Assembly (NCBI GenBank): GCA_910586215.1 | Contig: CAJUGH010000011.1 | Coordinates: 37,459 to 101,458 of the forward strand | From: an uncultured Acetatifactor sp. | GTDB taxonomy: Bacteria > Bacillota > Clostridia > Lachnospirales > Lachnospiraceae | DNA: 64,000 nt | Direction: 5' to 3' | In this document: piece after piece, positions 18,611 to 28,197 of the stretch | Layout: each line of letters begins with the position of its first letter | How positions within the stretch are numbered: position 1 is the stretch's first letter | Program-made: the position numbers and the translations under genes | The notes under the pieces: model-generated | Seen by the model: only the letters and a program-made list of their open reading frames with translations | Told to the model about the DNA's origin: nothing | The model's database searches: none

Positions 18611-19345
18611 ATGCAACTTGTAATCTGTGATGATGATACGAAAGATCTCTTAGAGCTGGAGAAGCTGCTTTTGAGATACAGCACCTGCTTCCCTGAAGTT
18701 CCTTTTGAGATAGAAAAATATGCCGATGCTTCCCTGCTCTTACATAATATACAAAAGGAAAAAATTGCCGATATATATATATTAGACATATTTATGTCAA
18801 AGGTGTCCGGAATTGACCTGGGAAATGAAATCAGAAAGCGCAGCAGTAAAAGTATCCTGATCTATGTCACAGCCTCTGATGGTTTTGCCCTGGATGCCTA
18901 TAATATCCATGCCATAAGATATCTGCTAAAACCAGTGGAAGAGAAAAAGCTTTTTGAGGCCCTGGATTACACCTTCTCCCTGCTGGATGTGCGAAAAACA
19001 TCTGTCTACCTGGTGAAGACCAGGGAAGGCCTGGAATCTATCCCTTATTCCAGAATAGAATACATAGAGAATTCTTCCCGGAAACTGGAGATTCATCTCA
19101 CAGACGGGAGGAAAATCACCAGTATTTATATCCGGAAATCTTTTGAAGAAGAGACGCGGGAACTGATCAATGCCAGAAACTTCATGTGTGTCCATAAGTC
19201 ATTTCTGGTCAACCTGAATTATGTCAGAAGACTGAATCAAAGCGATGTTGTCATGGACAGCGGCATCCGTATTCCAGTCAGCAAAAAAAGCTTTCTGGAT
19301 GTAAAAAAGAAATACCTTTTGTTCATTTCAGACCAGTACCAATAA
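18611..19345 (+). CDS. LytTR-family response regulator (AgrA/ComE type)
   Basis: 244 residues. REC domain with acidic pocket CDDD (6-9) and acceptor Asp59 (YILDIFMSKVSG), then a LytTR DNA-binding domain (about 140-240: SIPYSRIEYIENSSRK, FMCVHKSFLVNLNYVRRL). ATG at 18611 was chosen over 18590 because GGAGGGA lies 11 nt upstream. The kinase gene follows after 9 bp. AgrA/ComE-type regulators usually serve peptide quorum sensing, bacteriocin or competence control, but no agrB, agrD or peptide-export gene is adjacent, so the signal is unknown. Confidence 0.9.
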   Translation: MQLVICDDDTKDLLELEKLLLRYSTCFPEVPFEIEKYADASLLLHNIQKEKIADIYILDIFMSKVSGIDLGNEIRKRSSKSILIYVTASDGFALDAYNIHAIRYLLKPVEEKKLFEALDYTFSLLDVRKTSVYLVKTREGLESIPYSRIEYIENSSRKLEIHLTDGRKITSIYIRKSFEEETRELINARNFMCVHKSFLVNLNYVRRLNQSDVVMDSGIRIPVSKKSFLDVKKKYLLFISDQYQ

Positions 19346-19354
19346 GGAGACAAT

Positions 19355-20644
19355 ATGAATTGTTTTACTGCCATATCCTTTATGATAAGCAATCTATTCC
19401 TGGTAACATTTATTTACCTGTTCATTGTACACCGCTATTCCAGGAGAATAACCGGTGGCATATGCTTTTTCCTGTTTTTGTCCTTATGTGTGCTGGACTG
19501 TTTTAAACTGCTTCTTTTCCCAGACAGCCGCCTATGCTATGTTGTTGCAACCATTCTCCAGATTATCCTGACACAGTCAGTGGCCTTTTTCACCTCCAGC
19601 GGGAAAAACGGCCAGACACTATTTGTCTGTCTAAGCGCATCCAGCTATGTCATAGCCGGAACCATCTCTGCCATTGTCATACATATTTGTACTGGCAGTG
19701 TTATCCTGGCCCTGCTCGGAAGCACCGCCATGCACCTTGCAGTCCTGGCATTCCTGCTTGTCAATATCAGGGAAACCTGCTTGAATTTCCAGAAAAAAGC
19801 TTATGGAAAAAGCGACTGGGAACTGTGTCTGATCCCCATCTTTTTTTACTGTAGCTTTTCCTTTACCGGCTTTTTCCCTTACACACTTTATGACAACCCC
19901 CACAATATTCCTGGCATCCTGTTCATTGTCATTACCATGTTTGTGTCCTATATAGTGGTACTGCGCTATCTGGAAACCGAGACCAAAAAGAGTGCTGTTT
20001 ACTGGCAGAATATGCTCCAGGAATCTTATATCCAGGGCCTGGAAAACCGGCACTATCTCGTGCAGCGGGCAGAGCAGAACCTTAAAATACTGCATCATGA
20101 CATACGTCATTACTCAAATATGATCAACTCCTTGCTTGCCCAGAAAAAATATGAGGAGATCAAAGAAGTAAATGCATATATCAGCCATATAGCAAATGAA
20201 AACACAGTGGAAGAATATTGCAGCAACCTCATTTCCAATAGCATCCTCTCCAATATGATGGCCAAAGCCATGTCCCTCCAGATCCAGGTGGATCTGGAGG
20301 CCAGGGTACCAAAAGAAATACCTGTGAATGACTATGAGCTTGCCCTTGTCATAGCAAATCTGTTCGAAAATGCCATTCAATGTGTGAAAACCTTTGAGAA
20401 AGGGCAAAGATATATTGAAATGAAAATACATTGCCAGGAAGACCAGCTATTTATCCAGACCAAAAACAAATATGAAGGAGAAATCCTTCTGGATCCTGTC
20501 ACAAAACTACCCAGAAGCAAAAAGAGCGGAAACCATGGACTGGGTATGCAGAGTATACTGGACTTCTCCAAAAAAATAGACGGTACCATCGGCTGCTATC
20601 TGGATGACGGCATTTTCCATATGATGATGTATGCGAAGTTCTAA
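19355..20644 (+). CDS. AgrC-like membrane sensor histidine kinase (GHKL)
   Basis: 429 residues. Six or seven hydrophobic segments occupy residues 1-210. A cytoplasmic region follows with the H-box LKILHHDIRHYSNMI (acceptor His about 247) and an ATPase of the HATPase_c_5/GHKL class (LVIANLFENAIQC, then SGNHGLGMQSI). ATG at 19355 follows AAGGAGACAAT. It forms an operon with the LytTR regulator. The polytopic sensor resembles receptors for cyclic or linear peptides. Without a linked pro-peptide gene the ligand may be host-derived or come from another locus. Confidence 0.88.
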   Translation: MNCFTAISFMISNLFLVTFIYLFIVHRYSRRITGGICFFLFLSLCVLDCFKLLLFPDSRLCYVVATILQIILTQSVAFFTSSGKNGQTLFVCLSASSYVIAGTISAIVIHICTGSVILALLGSTAMHLAVLAFLLVNIRETCLNFQKKAYGKSDWELCLIPIFFYCSFSFTGFFPYTLYDNPHNIPGILFIVITMFVSYIVVLRYLETETKKSAVYWQNMLQESYIQGLENRHYLVQRAEQNLKILHHDIRHYSNMINSLLAQKKYEEIKEVNAYISHIANENTVEEYCSNLISNSILSNMMAKAMSLQIQVDLEARVPKEIPVNDYELALVIANLFENAIQCVKTFEKGQRYIEMKIHCQEDQLFIQTKNKYEGEILLDPVTKLPRSKKSGNHGLGMQSILDFSKKIDGTIGCYLDDGIFHMMMYAKF

Positions 20645-20831
20645 TGCCCCTTCTCAAAGACGTATTTTCAGTTATCAGAGCTGATTGCCGCGGCAGATTG
20701 TATGGGAACGGAACTCCCTTCCGGATACGATTATGCCACAATGTCAGATTCCATGCAACTGCCAATGGTACCTGGACAGACAACTGACCATTATCCTGCC
20801 TTTTTTGCCAGCTCCAGAATACCTCTTCTCC

Positions 20832-23744
20832 TTACAGGACAACCTGGAGCACAGGCGCCTGTGTCATACCGGAGGGCGGCACCTGCAGATGGGTAGAGGC
20901 ACCATCTTTCAGCTGCCACACCAGGGTAGTGGTCACTTCCACCCGGATCTGGTTCAAGCCATCTGCCAGTGCTTCTGTTATGTCCATCCGGGCCGGGAAA
21001 CCTGCCAGAAATCCCAGGTCCTTCCCGTTGATCCGCAGACAGATGCTGTCGGAGGCCTCCGGAAAGAGCAGGAAATACCGTTTTCCCTCCTCCTTCTTGT
21101 GGCAGAAGCTCCCTTCATAGAGGTAGATCCCCACAAAAGAAGGCCAGTATCCAGGACCATTCAGATTGGGAAGAGGCTGGCCTGCCTGCAAAAGTATCCC
21201 CTCCTCCAGACGTCTGTCCCGGATTCCTGAAAAGCCCTGCTGCCGGGACTCCTGTGACGCCTCCTGCGCCCTCTCCGGCTCCTGCTGCTTAGGCTTCCCA
21301 TACACCTTCCAGTCCAGATCCAGAACGATACTTTCCACTACCACAGGAAATTGCCGGATTTCCCTGGCTGGTTTTTCTCCTGTTCCCATCACATTCACGG
21401 TATCTTCTGCTGTATTCCCTTTCCCATCCTCAAAGCAGTAAAATAAGGCTTCTCCAGGTTCCAGATACAGGGGAACCTCTCCTTTTGCAGGCTGGTCTGG
21501 CAGGGCATACCTCTCTGCCCGGTTCTGCCAGGGATCATAGACTGATACCTCCTTGTATGCCGGATTCTTCACCTGGATCCGGCCACAAAATCTTTGGGAC
21601 ACAGATTCATTGAAATACATGGCCACCACACCATCTGCCTGGCGCACCAGATAGCTGCGCAGCCAGGGAAAAGGCTTCTCTTCTTCCCCTGCCATCGGCT
21701 CCACCACCAGCTCCCTGCTTCCGGCCTCTTGTGCTAATGTAGCCACCCTGCCAGCGATATCCTCCAGGGGTACCACCTCCACACAGTCCCTCCAGCCCTC
21801 TGGCAGGGGACTGCCATATACATCTCCCTCTGGCAGGGCATCCACCACCAGAACCTTCAGTCCCCTGGCCGCAGCCTCCACCACGAACCGAATCACCCGG
21901 CCCTCCAGATACCGGGCATACGGCAGGATCAGGCAGACATAACTCTCCTGGCCAATCCACAGCCTTCCACCCCCTGTTCTAACCGGATGATATACTTCTA
22001 TCTGTCCGTCCACGGCCATCCTGCCATCCGTCTCATCTTTTGTCCGTCCCACTGCTTCCTGTCCAGAGTTGTCCTGGCAGGCTGCTTTCCAGACATCCGG
22101 CAGGGCTGTCCCCAGTGCATCTGCCGGAACAACATCGTAATCCAGGCCCTTCTCCATGAGCTTCCTGCCTGGCTTCTGGTAATACATACAGGCCCCGCCG
22201 CACCACTCGCTCTCCCCGTGGTAGAGCACTGCCGCATCTGCCAGATGGACACCTGCCCCCAGCAGATGGGCTGCCCGGTTCATATAGTGCATCAGTTGTG
22301 CAAAACAGGAAAAGCCCGGATTGTTGCCCCCTGCATAGAAATGGGGCGGACAGTCAGGATCCGGATAGCGCATGGAAAAAGCATGGGGGGTAAACTGGTT
22401 GATTCCCCTGACCAGCATATGGTTGGTGAGCCATTTCATAAAGGAATTGCCCTCTGCCCAGCCGTAATTGCCGAAGATCTCACACAGCGCCCGGTTCTGC
22501 TTGTTTTTCTGGATATGGGCAGCGGAACTGCCCAGCTTGGCCAGGCCGAACTGGAAGAATTCCCCGTCCCGGTCTCCTGCGATCCACTGGTGGATGATTT
22601 CCGTGAACCCAGGCACGATCTGGTGGTGTACCACATCAATGCCTGCCATATGCTGTCCTGCCATCTCCCGGAAATAATGGCCAATGCTACAGGCCATCCG
22701 GGTATGGGCATTGTCATCCTCGATGATATGGCCGATGTACTCTACCCCATGGTCTGCACACCATCTGCCAAGCTGTCCGGAAAAGCATTTCTCCACCAGA
22801 CTGGTCATCCTGTCCATATACACCGAACGCACATAAGCCGTCTTCTCTCCGGAAGGATACCATAGAGCCGGAAGATTCTGAAGGAACTGTCCTCCCCAGG
22901 CATCCCGCAGTTCTTCCTCCAGCTGCCTGCTCCAGGGCAGTTTCCTGTCCTTCTGGCCCAATGTGTTGTCAAAAGGATAGCCATTTACATTGCCCAGCTC
23001 CGGCTCATCGGAGAAAAACCCTGCAATGGTATTCCCAAAATATGCTTTATATCTGGCATAGTGTTTCTCATACACCTCATCCACCAGCACCCGCACAGAG
23101 GCACTGTCGATCAGATTCATATAATTGTCCCGGCCTCCGCCCTTCCTGGTGGTAAAGAGCACAAACAGCCGGTAGGTTCCCTCTGGCAGGTCAAAATATA
23201 CAAAACCATTTTCACAGTTTTCAGTCAGATCCAGGATGCCCTCCCCATCCACTGCCAGACTCTCTCCGTCCGGCTTTGGCACCGCCAGGATTCCCAGCAG
23301 CTTCTCATCGGGGAAATGACCGATCTGCACATCCCGCCCCAGAGGTGTGCCGTGTACTCCACAAAAGTTCTCCACCAGCACAGCCCCACCCCTGCAGGGT
23401 CCGCAGATATCCATATGGCGTTCCGCCAGGTAGAGCTTACGCTTACCTGGCTGTCTCTCAAAGCCGCCGTTTGCATGTCCTGTGGGGAATTTGTCATCGT
23501 CCAGGATCCATAGCCGCATCCCACGGCGCTTAGCCTCCTCACAGATAAAGTCCAGATTCTCCCACCATCCAGGACCGCAGAAATCGGGATGGGGCCTGGA
23601 TTCCAGACACACCTCCCGGATCCCGCATTCCTCTATTTTGTCCAGTTCCCTGGCTATAGTGGCATTGTCCTCTCCTTTCATCCACAGAAAGGGCAGGATG
23701 TGGCTGCCATATGTTCCCTCTAGTACCGCCTGTAGCTGTTCCAT
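20832..23744 (-). CDS. GH106-like glycoside hydrolase, probable alpha-L-rhamnosidase or related
   Basis: 970 residues, cytoplasmic (no signal peptide). The N-terminal (beta/alpha)8-type region has features shared with GH106-related enzymes: LWILDDDKFPTGHANGG (about 80-95), FFSDEPELG (Glu about 246, candidate general acid), YIGHIIEDDN and ALCEIFGNYGW. C-terminal beta-sandwich regions follow, ending in a jelly-roll-like segment with ADGLNQIRVEVTTTLVW. ATG at 23744 follows GGGGGTGTATAA. Low-complexity inserts occur around residues 610-640 and 870-890. It is the last gene of the eight-gene operon and shares the fold with the 1136-residue protein at 35070-38480, but identity is low. Substrate and family number need a profile search; rhamnosidase is inferred from context. 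Confidence 0.68.
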   Translation of the reverse strand: MEQLQAVLEGTYGSHILPFLWMKGEDNATIARELDKIEECGIREVCLESRPHPDFCGPGWWENLDFICEEAKRRGMRLWILDDDKFPTGHANGGFERQPGKRKLYLAERHMDICGPCRGGAVLVENFCGVHGTPLGRDVQIGHFPDEKLLGILAVPKPDGESLAVDGEGILDLTENCENGFVYFDLPEGTYRLFVLFTTRKGGGRDNYMNLIDSASVRVLVDEVYEKHYARYKAYFGNTIAGFFSDEPELGNVNGYPFDNTLGQKDRKLPWSRQLEEELRDAWGGQFLQNLPALWYPSGEKTAYVRSVYMDRMTSLVEKCFSGQLGRWCADHGVEYIGHIIEDDNAHTRMACSIGHYFREMAGQHMAGIDVVHHQIVPGFTEIIHQWIAGDRDGEFFQFGLAKLGSSAAHIQKNKQNRALCEIFGNYGWAEGNSFMKWLTNHMLVRGINQFTPHAFSMRYPDPDCPPHFYAGGNNPGFSCFAQLMHYMNRAAHLLGAGVHLADAAVLYHGESEWCGGACMYYQKPGRKLMEKGLDYDVVPADALGTALPDVWKAACQDNSGQEAVGRTKDETDGRMAVDGQIEVYHPVRTGGGRLWIGQESYVCLILPYARYLEGRVIRFVVEAAARGLKVLVVDALPEGDVYGSPLPEGWRDCVEVVPLEDIAGRVATLAQEAGSRELVVEPMAGEEEKPFPWLRSYLVRQADGVVAMYFNESVSQRFCGRIQVKNPAYKEVSVYDPWQNRAERYALPDQPAKGEVPLYLEPGEALFYCFEDGKGNTAEDTVNVMGTGEKPAREIRQFPVVVESIVLDLDWKVYGKPKQQEPERAQEASQESRQQGFSGIRDRRLEEGILLQAGQPLPNLNGPGYWPSFVGIYLYEGSFCHKKEEGKRYFLLFPEASDSICLRINGKDLGFLAGFPARMDITEALADGLNQIRVEVTTTLVWQLKDGASTHLQVPPSGMTQAPVLQVVL

Positions 23745-23821
23745 TTATACACCCCCGTGCCCGTCATGCAGGCATCTGTCAGTTCCTTTTCTGGTGCTTT
23801 TTCCGTTTCCCTTTTTCCTTC

Positions 23822-25840
23822 TTATCTGCCTTGAACTGTCAGCACAAGCACATCTCCGGCCCCTATTGTCACTTTGCCGGTCAGTTCCCTGTCTGTGATC
23901 AGGTCTGTCAGCTTCTCCTGGCCAAAGTCAACCACTGCATCGTTCTTGTTGTGGTTGATGGCAAATACCACCCTGGCCCTGGGTGACACCCTGTGAGTCA
24001 GTTCCACTCCGGGATCTGCCGGATACAAAGGCAAAAGGTCTGCCCCGGCACAGATCTTCTCTATCAGCTCCTCCAGGAAGGCCTGCTCGGGCTGGGTGCC
24101 GATATAATATGCCCATCCCGCGCCGAACCTGTGCCTGGTGACAGCAGGCATACCTGCATAGAAATCCTCCCCGTAAGTGGCAAGCACTTCCGCACCCCCT
24201 TCCGGGTGGATCAAGTCGCAGAGGAAACCGCAGTCGTAGGTGTCCCTGGACAGGAAACCTTCTTCTGTTATCCGCAGGGTGTTCTTCTCATAAGGGCGCA
24301 GGGCATCCGTCTCCTCCACCCAGATCCCCAGCATTTCCTTCAAAGGGCCGGGGTAGGCCCCGTAGATACAACGGTCATTCTCATCTGCCAGGCCGGACAT
24401 CACAGTGGTCACCAGAATGCCGCCTTTTTCCACGAATACCTGGACCCGATCTGCCACATCCCCCTTCATCATATAGAACAAGGGCGCCACGATCATCTCA
24501 TATCCTGTAAGGTCGGCATCATAGGGCAGGATGTCCACCCCGATGTTCTGTCGGAACAAAGTCTCATAGTACAGAGACACTGTCTTTAAGTAGTCCATAT
24601 CCTTGCTGGGTCCGCTGGCCAGCTCCAGCGCCCACCAGTTGTTCCAGTCGAAGAGGATTCCCACTTTAGCCGGGGTGCGTCCCTCCAGGAAAGCATCCCC
24701 GATCTTTGCAAGCTCTGCCCCCAGCGCCGCAGACTCCTTGAATACCCTGGTGTCCTCCCTGCCGGAGTGGCTGATGATGGCCCCATGGAATTTCTCCTGC
24801 CCTGCAATGGACTGGCGCATCTGGAAGAACAGGCAGGTATCTGCGCCGTGGGCCATGGCCTGGTAGGACAGCCGCCGCACCTCCCCCGGCCGCTTCAGCA
24901 GGTTGTAGGGCTGCCAGTTCTGCTGGTTGGGAGACTGTTCCGTGAGGACATAGGAGGCACCGCCCTTCAGCCCCCGCATGATATCATGCTTCATAGCTAC
25001 GAAATACGGTGGATCATCCGGCCAGGGATAATTGTCCCAGCCCACCATATCCAGATTTTTCGTCATGGTGAACTGATCCAGTTTCTTGATGAAGCCGGAC
25101 ATATTGGTCTGGATAGGTATCTCCGGATTGTATTTTTTCAATGCCTGGTATTCATTGAGAAAACACTCTGCTGTGGAGTCTGTCACAAAACGCATGTAGT
25201 CCAGCTGGATGGTGGGGTTGAACCGATAATCATCGTTCAGCTCCGTAGGCAGGGTCACTTCCTCAAAATCCGTGAGGATCCTGCCCCAGAAAGTAGTGTG
25301 CCACCTTTTGTTCAGCTCCTCTAAGGTGCCATAGCGCCTTTTCAGCCACTGCCGGAATTTCGCCTGGCAGGTGGGACAGTAACAGTAGGTGCCGTATTCG
25401 TTGGACACATGCCACATGGCCAGGGCCGGATGGTGGGCATAGCGCTTGGCCATCTCCTCTGCAATGGCGGCGGCCCGCTCCCGGTATTTCAAGCTGTTCA
25501 CACAGAAGAACACCCGCATGCCATGGGTTCTCTTCCTTCCGGCAATGTCCACCGGCAGCACTTCCGGATACCGGGTGGACAGCCAGGCCGGCTGGGCCGT
25601 GGTGGGTGTGGCCAGACATACATGGATACCGTTCTCCCAGATTTTGTCCAGAATCCTGTCCAGCCAGCCGAACTCGTAGACCCCCTCCTCCGGTTCCAGC
25701 TTCGCCCAGGAGAACACCGGCAGGGTCAGCAGGTTGATGCCTGCCTTCCGGAACAGCCGCATATCCTCCTCTATGGTCTGATCATCCCACTGGTCAGGGT
25801 TGTAATCCCCTCCATAATAGATTCTGTCTGCTTTTTTCAT
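23822..25840 (-). CDS. GH42 beta-galactosidase
   Basis: 672 residues from ATG at 25840 (AAGGAGAAAACCTAGA upstream; an earlier ATG at 25861 has no site). The start YYGGDYNPDQWDD is diagnostic of GH42. The acid/base Glu is about 148 in WHVSNEYGTYCYCPTCQ, which also shows the Cys cluster of the zinc site. The nucleophile Glu is about 301 in VLTEQSPNQQNWQP. A glutamine-amidotransferase-like trimerisation domain (about 390-600) and a small C-terminal beta domain complete the family architecture at normal length. It releases terminal beta-galactose from galactan or arabinogalactan side chains imported by the cell. Confidence 0.93.
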   Translation of the reverse strand: MKKADRIYYGGDYNPDQWDDQTIEEDMRLFRKAGINLLTLPVFSWAKLEPEEGVYEFGWLDRILDKIWENGIHVCLATPTTAQPAWLSTRYPEVLPVDIAGRKRTHGMRVFFCVNSLKYRERAAAIAEEMAKRYAHHPALAMWHVSNEYGTYCYCPTCQAKFRQWLKRRYGTLEELNKRWHTTFWGRILTDFEEVTLPTELNDDYRFNPTIQLDYMRFVTDSTAECFLNEYQALKKYNPEIPIQTNMSGFIKKLDQFTMTKNLDMVGWDNYPWPDDPPYFVAMKHDIMRGLKGGASYVLTEQSPNQQNWQPYNLLKRPGEVRRLSYQAMAHGADTCLFFQMRQSIAGQEKFHGAIISHSGREDTRVFKESAALGAELAKIGDAFLEGRTPAKVGILFDWNNWWALELASGPSKDMDYLKTVSLYYETLFRQNIGVDILPYDADLTGYEMIVAPLFYMMKGDVADRVQVFVEKGGILVTTVMSGLADENDRCIYGAYPGPLKEMLGIWVEETDALRPYEKNTLRITEEGFLSRDTYDCGFLCDLIHPEGGAEVLATYGEDFYAGMPAVTRHRFGAGWAYYIGTQPEQAFLEELIEKICAGADLLPLYPADPGVELTHRVSPRARVVFAINHNKNDAVVDFGQEKLTDLITDRELTGKVTIGAGDVLVLTVQGR

Positions 25841-25901
25841 TCTAGGTTTTCTCCTTCCCATATTGCCTTCTGTACCCGTGCGCTTGTTCCCGTCTCTCCT
25901 A

Positions 25902-27056
25902 TCACCTGCCTGGAATGTCTATGCTCACACCGCCGGCCAGGGCCGAATCGTGGATACACAGGCAGGTCTTCGTGATCTCATAGGCCAGGGCCGGTCCGAT
26001 AGCCGGCTCCCTGTCCTCCACGATGGCCTTCACGAATTCGTTCACCAGGTGGGGATGGGATCCGTGGTGCCCTGCCCCTGCTCCCTTTTTCAAGGAATTC
26101 TGGGGATTGGTGGCATCATAATTCTTCCCCACCGTATATTTACGGATCTCCTGTGGCAGATCCAGGTAATAATTGGGCACTTCTATCTCTGCCACCGGAG
26201 TGGCCCGGCCCCGGATGCCTTTCATATCAGGATTCAGTTCGATATCTGCCAGTTCTTCCAGGGTAGTCACATAAGGCATTGACCCGTCATAGAAGCCCCA
26301 CTCAAAGCTTTTCCTGCTGCCATAGACACAGAAGCCTTCTTTATATACATGGGCTGTCTCAAACAGGCTTCTGGTCACTTCCCCTTTCAGTCCTCCGGAG
26401 AACTCCAGCAGGGCCGTCTCCACCGGGTAAGGATTCCCGTATTTCTTCACCAGCTCCTGGTCCATGGTGCCGGAGCCGAAAGCCACTACCCGTTTCACAT
26501 GTCTGCCGGACAAGGCTATCAAGGGACTTATGGCATGGGTACCATACCAAAAGGGAGGCAGCCCTTCCCAGTAAGAGGGCCAGCCGCTCATATCCTGGTA
26601 ATGGCAGCCCCGCAGAAACTGGATACGTCCCATCTCTCCCCGTTCCAGCATCTGTCGCACATAGAACATCTGGTAAGTATACAGGGTGGTCTCCATCAGC
26701 ATGAATTTCCTCCCTGTCTCCCGGATGGTGTCCATAATCCGCCCCACATCTTCATGGGAGACGGCCATGGGTACCGTGCAGGCGCAGTCCCGGCCGGAAC
26801 GCAGCACCTGGATGATCTGTTCTGCGTGCTGGGGAATGGGTGTCACCAGATGCACGGCATCTATGGTATCATCTGCCAGCACCTCCTCCAGGGATGTGTA
26901 CTGGTCCTGGATCCCATATAGCTTCGTGAACCGGTCCATCAGCCCTGGATCCAGGTCACATAAGGCTACCTTCCCCACATAGGGGTGGTCTCTATAAATG
27001 GGCACAAAGGATCCCCCGAAAGACAACCCCACCACGGCAATATTGATCTTGTTCAA
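25902..27056 (-). CDS. Gfo/Idh/MocA-family protein lacking the usual EKP lysine
   Basis: 384 residues. N-terminal Rossmann fold (INIAVVGLSFGGSF) and C-terminal Gfo/Idh/MocA substrate domain. The start is TTG at 27056, fixed by GAGGAGGTATTCTT. Family dehydrogenases carry a catalytic Lys in an EKP motif; here the equivalent stretch (about residue 90) reads CTVPMAVS, so that Lys is absent. NAD(P) may still bind, but a simple sugar dehydrogenase role is doubtful. An NAD-dependent glycosidase-like or epimerising activity, or a non-catalytic role, are alternatives. It sits inside the glycosidase operon, 29 bp after the five-bladed-propeller gene. Confidence 0.8.
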   Translation of the reverse strand: MNKINIAVVGLSFGGSFVPIYRDHPYVGKVALCDLDPGLMDRFTKLYGIQDQYTSLEEVLADDTIDAVHLVTPIPQHAEQIIQVLRSGRDCACTVPMAVSHEDVGRIMDTIRETGRKFMLMETTLYTYQMFYVRQMLERGEMGRIQFLRGCHYQDMSGWPSYWEGLPPFWYGTHAISPLIALSGRHVKRVVAFGSGTMDQELVKKYGNPYPVETALLEFSGGLKGEVTRSLFETAHVYKEGFCVYGSRKSFEWGFYDGSMPYVTTLEELADIELNPDMKGIRGRATPVAEIEVPNYYLDLPQEIRKYTVGKNYDATNPQNSLKKGAGAGHHGSHPHLVNEFVKAIVEDREPAIGPALAYEITKTCLCIHDSALAGGVSIDIPGR

Positions 27057-27085
27057 AAGAATACCTCCTCTGCATGCTTTTCTAT

Positions 27086-28126
27086 CTATTTGTACGGCAG
27101 CGGCCTGCTGGTGGCCAGGCAGATTCCCCGGTACTCCCCGGAGACATTGGCGGGGAGGCCTTCCCGCCAGGGACAGGTGCCGCAGTAGAAATGATACAGC
27201 ACTCCCTGGTAATACAGGATGGAGGCCTTGTGGGCATGGCCGCTGTCAATGCTGCCTGCCGCCCCGTAAGGAATAATCGGCTCCTCCACCTTCTCCCAGT
27301 TCACCAGGTCCTCCGACAGGGCCAGACCCTCCTGGGCATGGGTATGGCCGTCCTCGTACAACTTGCCATATCCAAAATAGAAGTTCAGCCACAGGTCCCC
27401 GTCCTGCACGATATAAGGATCCGACACGAACCATTTGTCCCAGGACTGCCGGTTCACCTGAAGCACCGGATTGCCCTCATACCTGGTCCAGTGCTGGAGA
27501 TCCCTGGAAGTGGCCAGCCCTGTCTGCTCCGTCCAGCGCTCTGCCTTGTCCTTGGCATTGTAGAACATGTACCAGGTATCCTCCTGCCGGATGATGCAGG
27601 CTTTGTACAGTCCTCCCGCCTCCCATTCTGCCCCGTCCCGCCAGGAGAAGCAGGGCTTATCCGGGAAATGCCAGTCCAGCAGTTCCTCGTCCTCGGTCCA
27701 GGCCATGGCGATCTCTGCAGGCCCGCTCTCATAGCCAGTACCCGGATAGGAATGGTACACCAGCCAGTATTTTCCGTCCACCTTCCGCAACCTTGGCAGG
27801 TCTTCCAGCCGGTCACTCTCCTTGATCATCCAGGTGGCAGACCCGCCCACCCGGTCCCAGCGGCCAGAGTCCATGTCCCGCTTCAGTATGACTCCCTTAT
27901 GGGTCCAGTGTATCAGATCATCACTGACCGCCAGGGCAGACTGGTACCCTGTGCCATCGAACCCGGTGTACAGCATATGAAACTTCCCATTGTGCCAGAA
28001 CACAAAGGGAATGTCCACTGCCTTCTCATCGAAAGCCCCCTCCACGCCGGAGCCATGCAGGATCGGCTCCGGATAGCGGTATGGGGTGAGATATTTCTGG
28101 ATTCTTTCATCGTTTCTTGCAATCAT
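27086..28126 (-). CDS. Five-bladed beta-propeller glycosidase (GH43/GH117/GH130 superfamily)
   Basis: 346 residues, cytoplasmic. Repeated propeller signatures alternate sugar-active residues and WY/FY strands: DIPFVFWHNGKFHMLYTG, GKYWLVYHSY, TWYMFYNAKDKAERW, FVSDPYIVQDGDLWLNFYFG and HAHKASILYYQGVLYHFYCG. The second ATG (28126) has better spacing to AAAGGAA than the first (28132). The fold class is clear but I cannot fix the family or catalytic triad. The context suggests an arabinofuranosidase-like or galactosidase-like activity on pectin side chains. Confidence 0.72.
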   Translation of the reverse strand: MIARNDERIQKYLTPYRYPEPILHGSGVEGAFDEKAVDIPFVFWHNGKFHMLYTGFDGTGYQSALAVSDDLIHWTHKGVILKRDMDSGRWDRVGGSATWMIKESDRLEDLPRLRKVDGKYWLVYHSYPGTGYESGPAEIAMAWTEDEELLDWHFPDKPCFSWRDGAEWEAGGLYKACIIRQEDTWYMFYNAKDKAERWTEQTGLATSRDLQHWTRYEGNPVLQVNRQSWDKWFVSDPYIVQDGDLWLNFYFGYGKLYEDGHTHAQEGLALSEDLVNWEKVEEPIIPYGAAGSIDSGHAHKASILYYQGVLYHFYCGTCPWREGLPANVSGEYRGICLATSRPLPYK

Positions 28127-28197
28127 CTGCATTTCCTTTCCGGCTTATGCCTGTCATCTTCTCCTGTCTGTCGCTTTAGACAATTAAAATAATCTGC

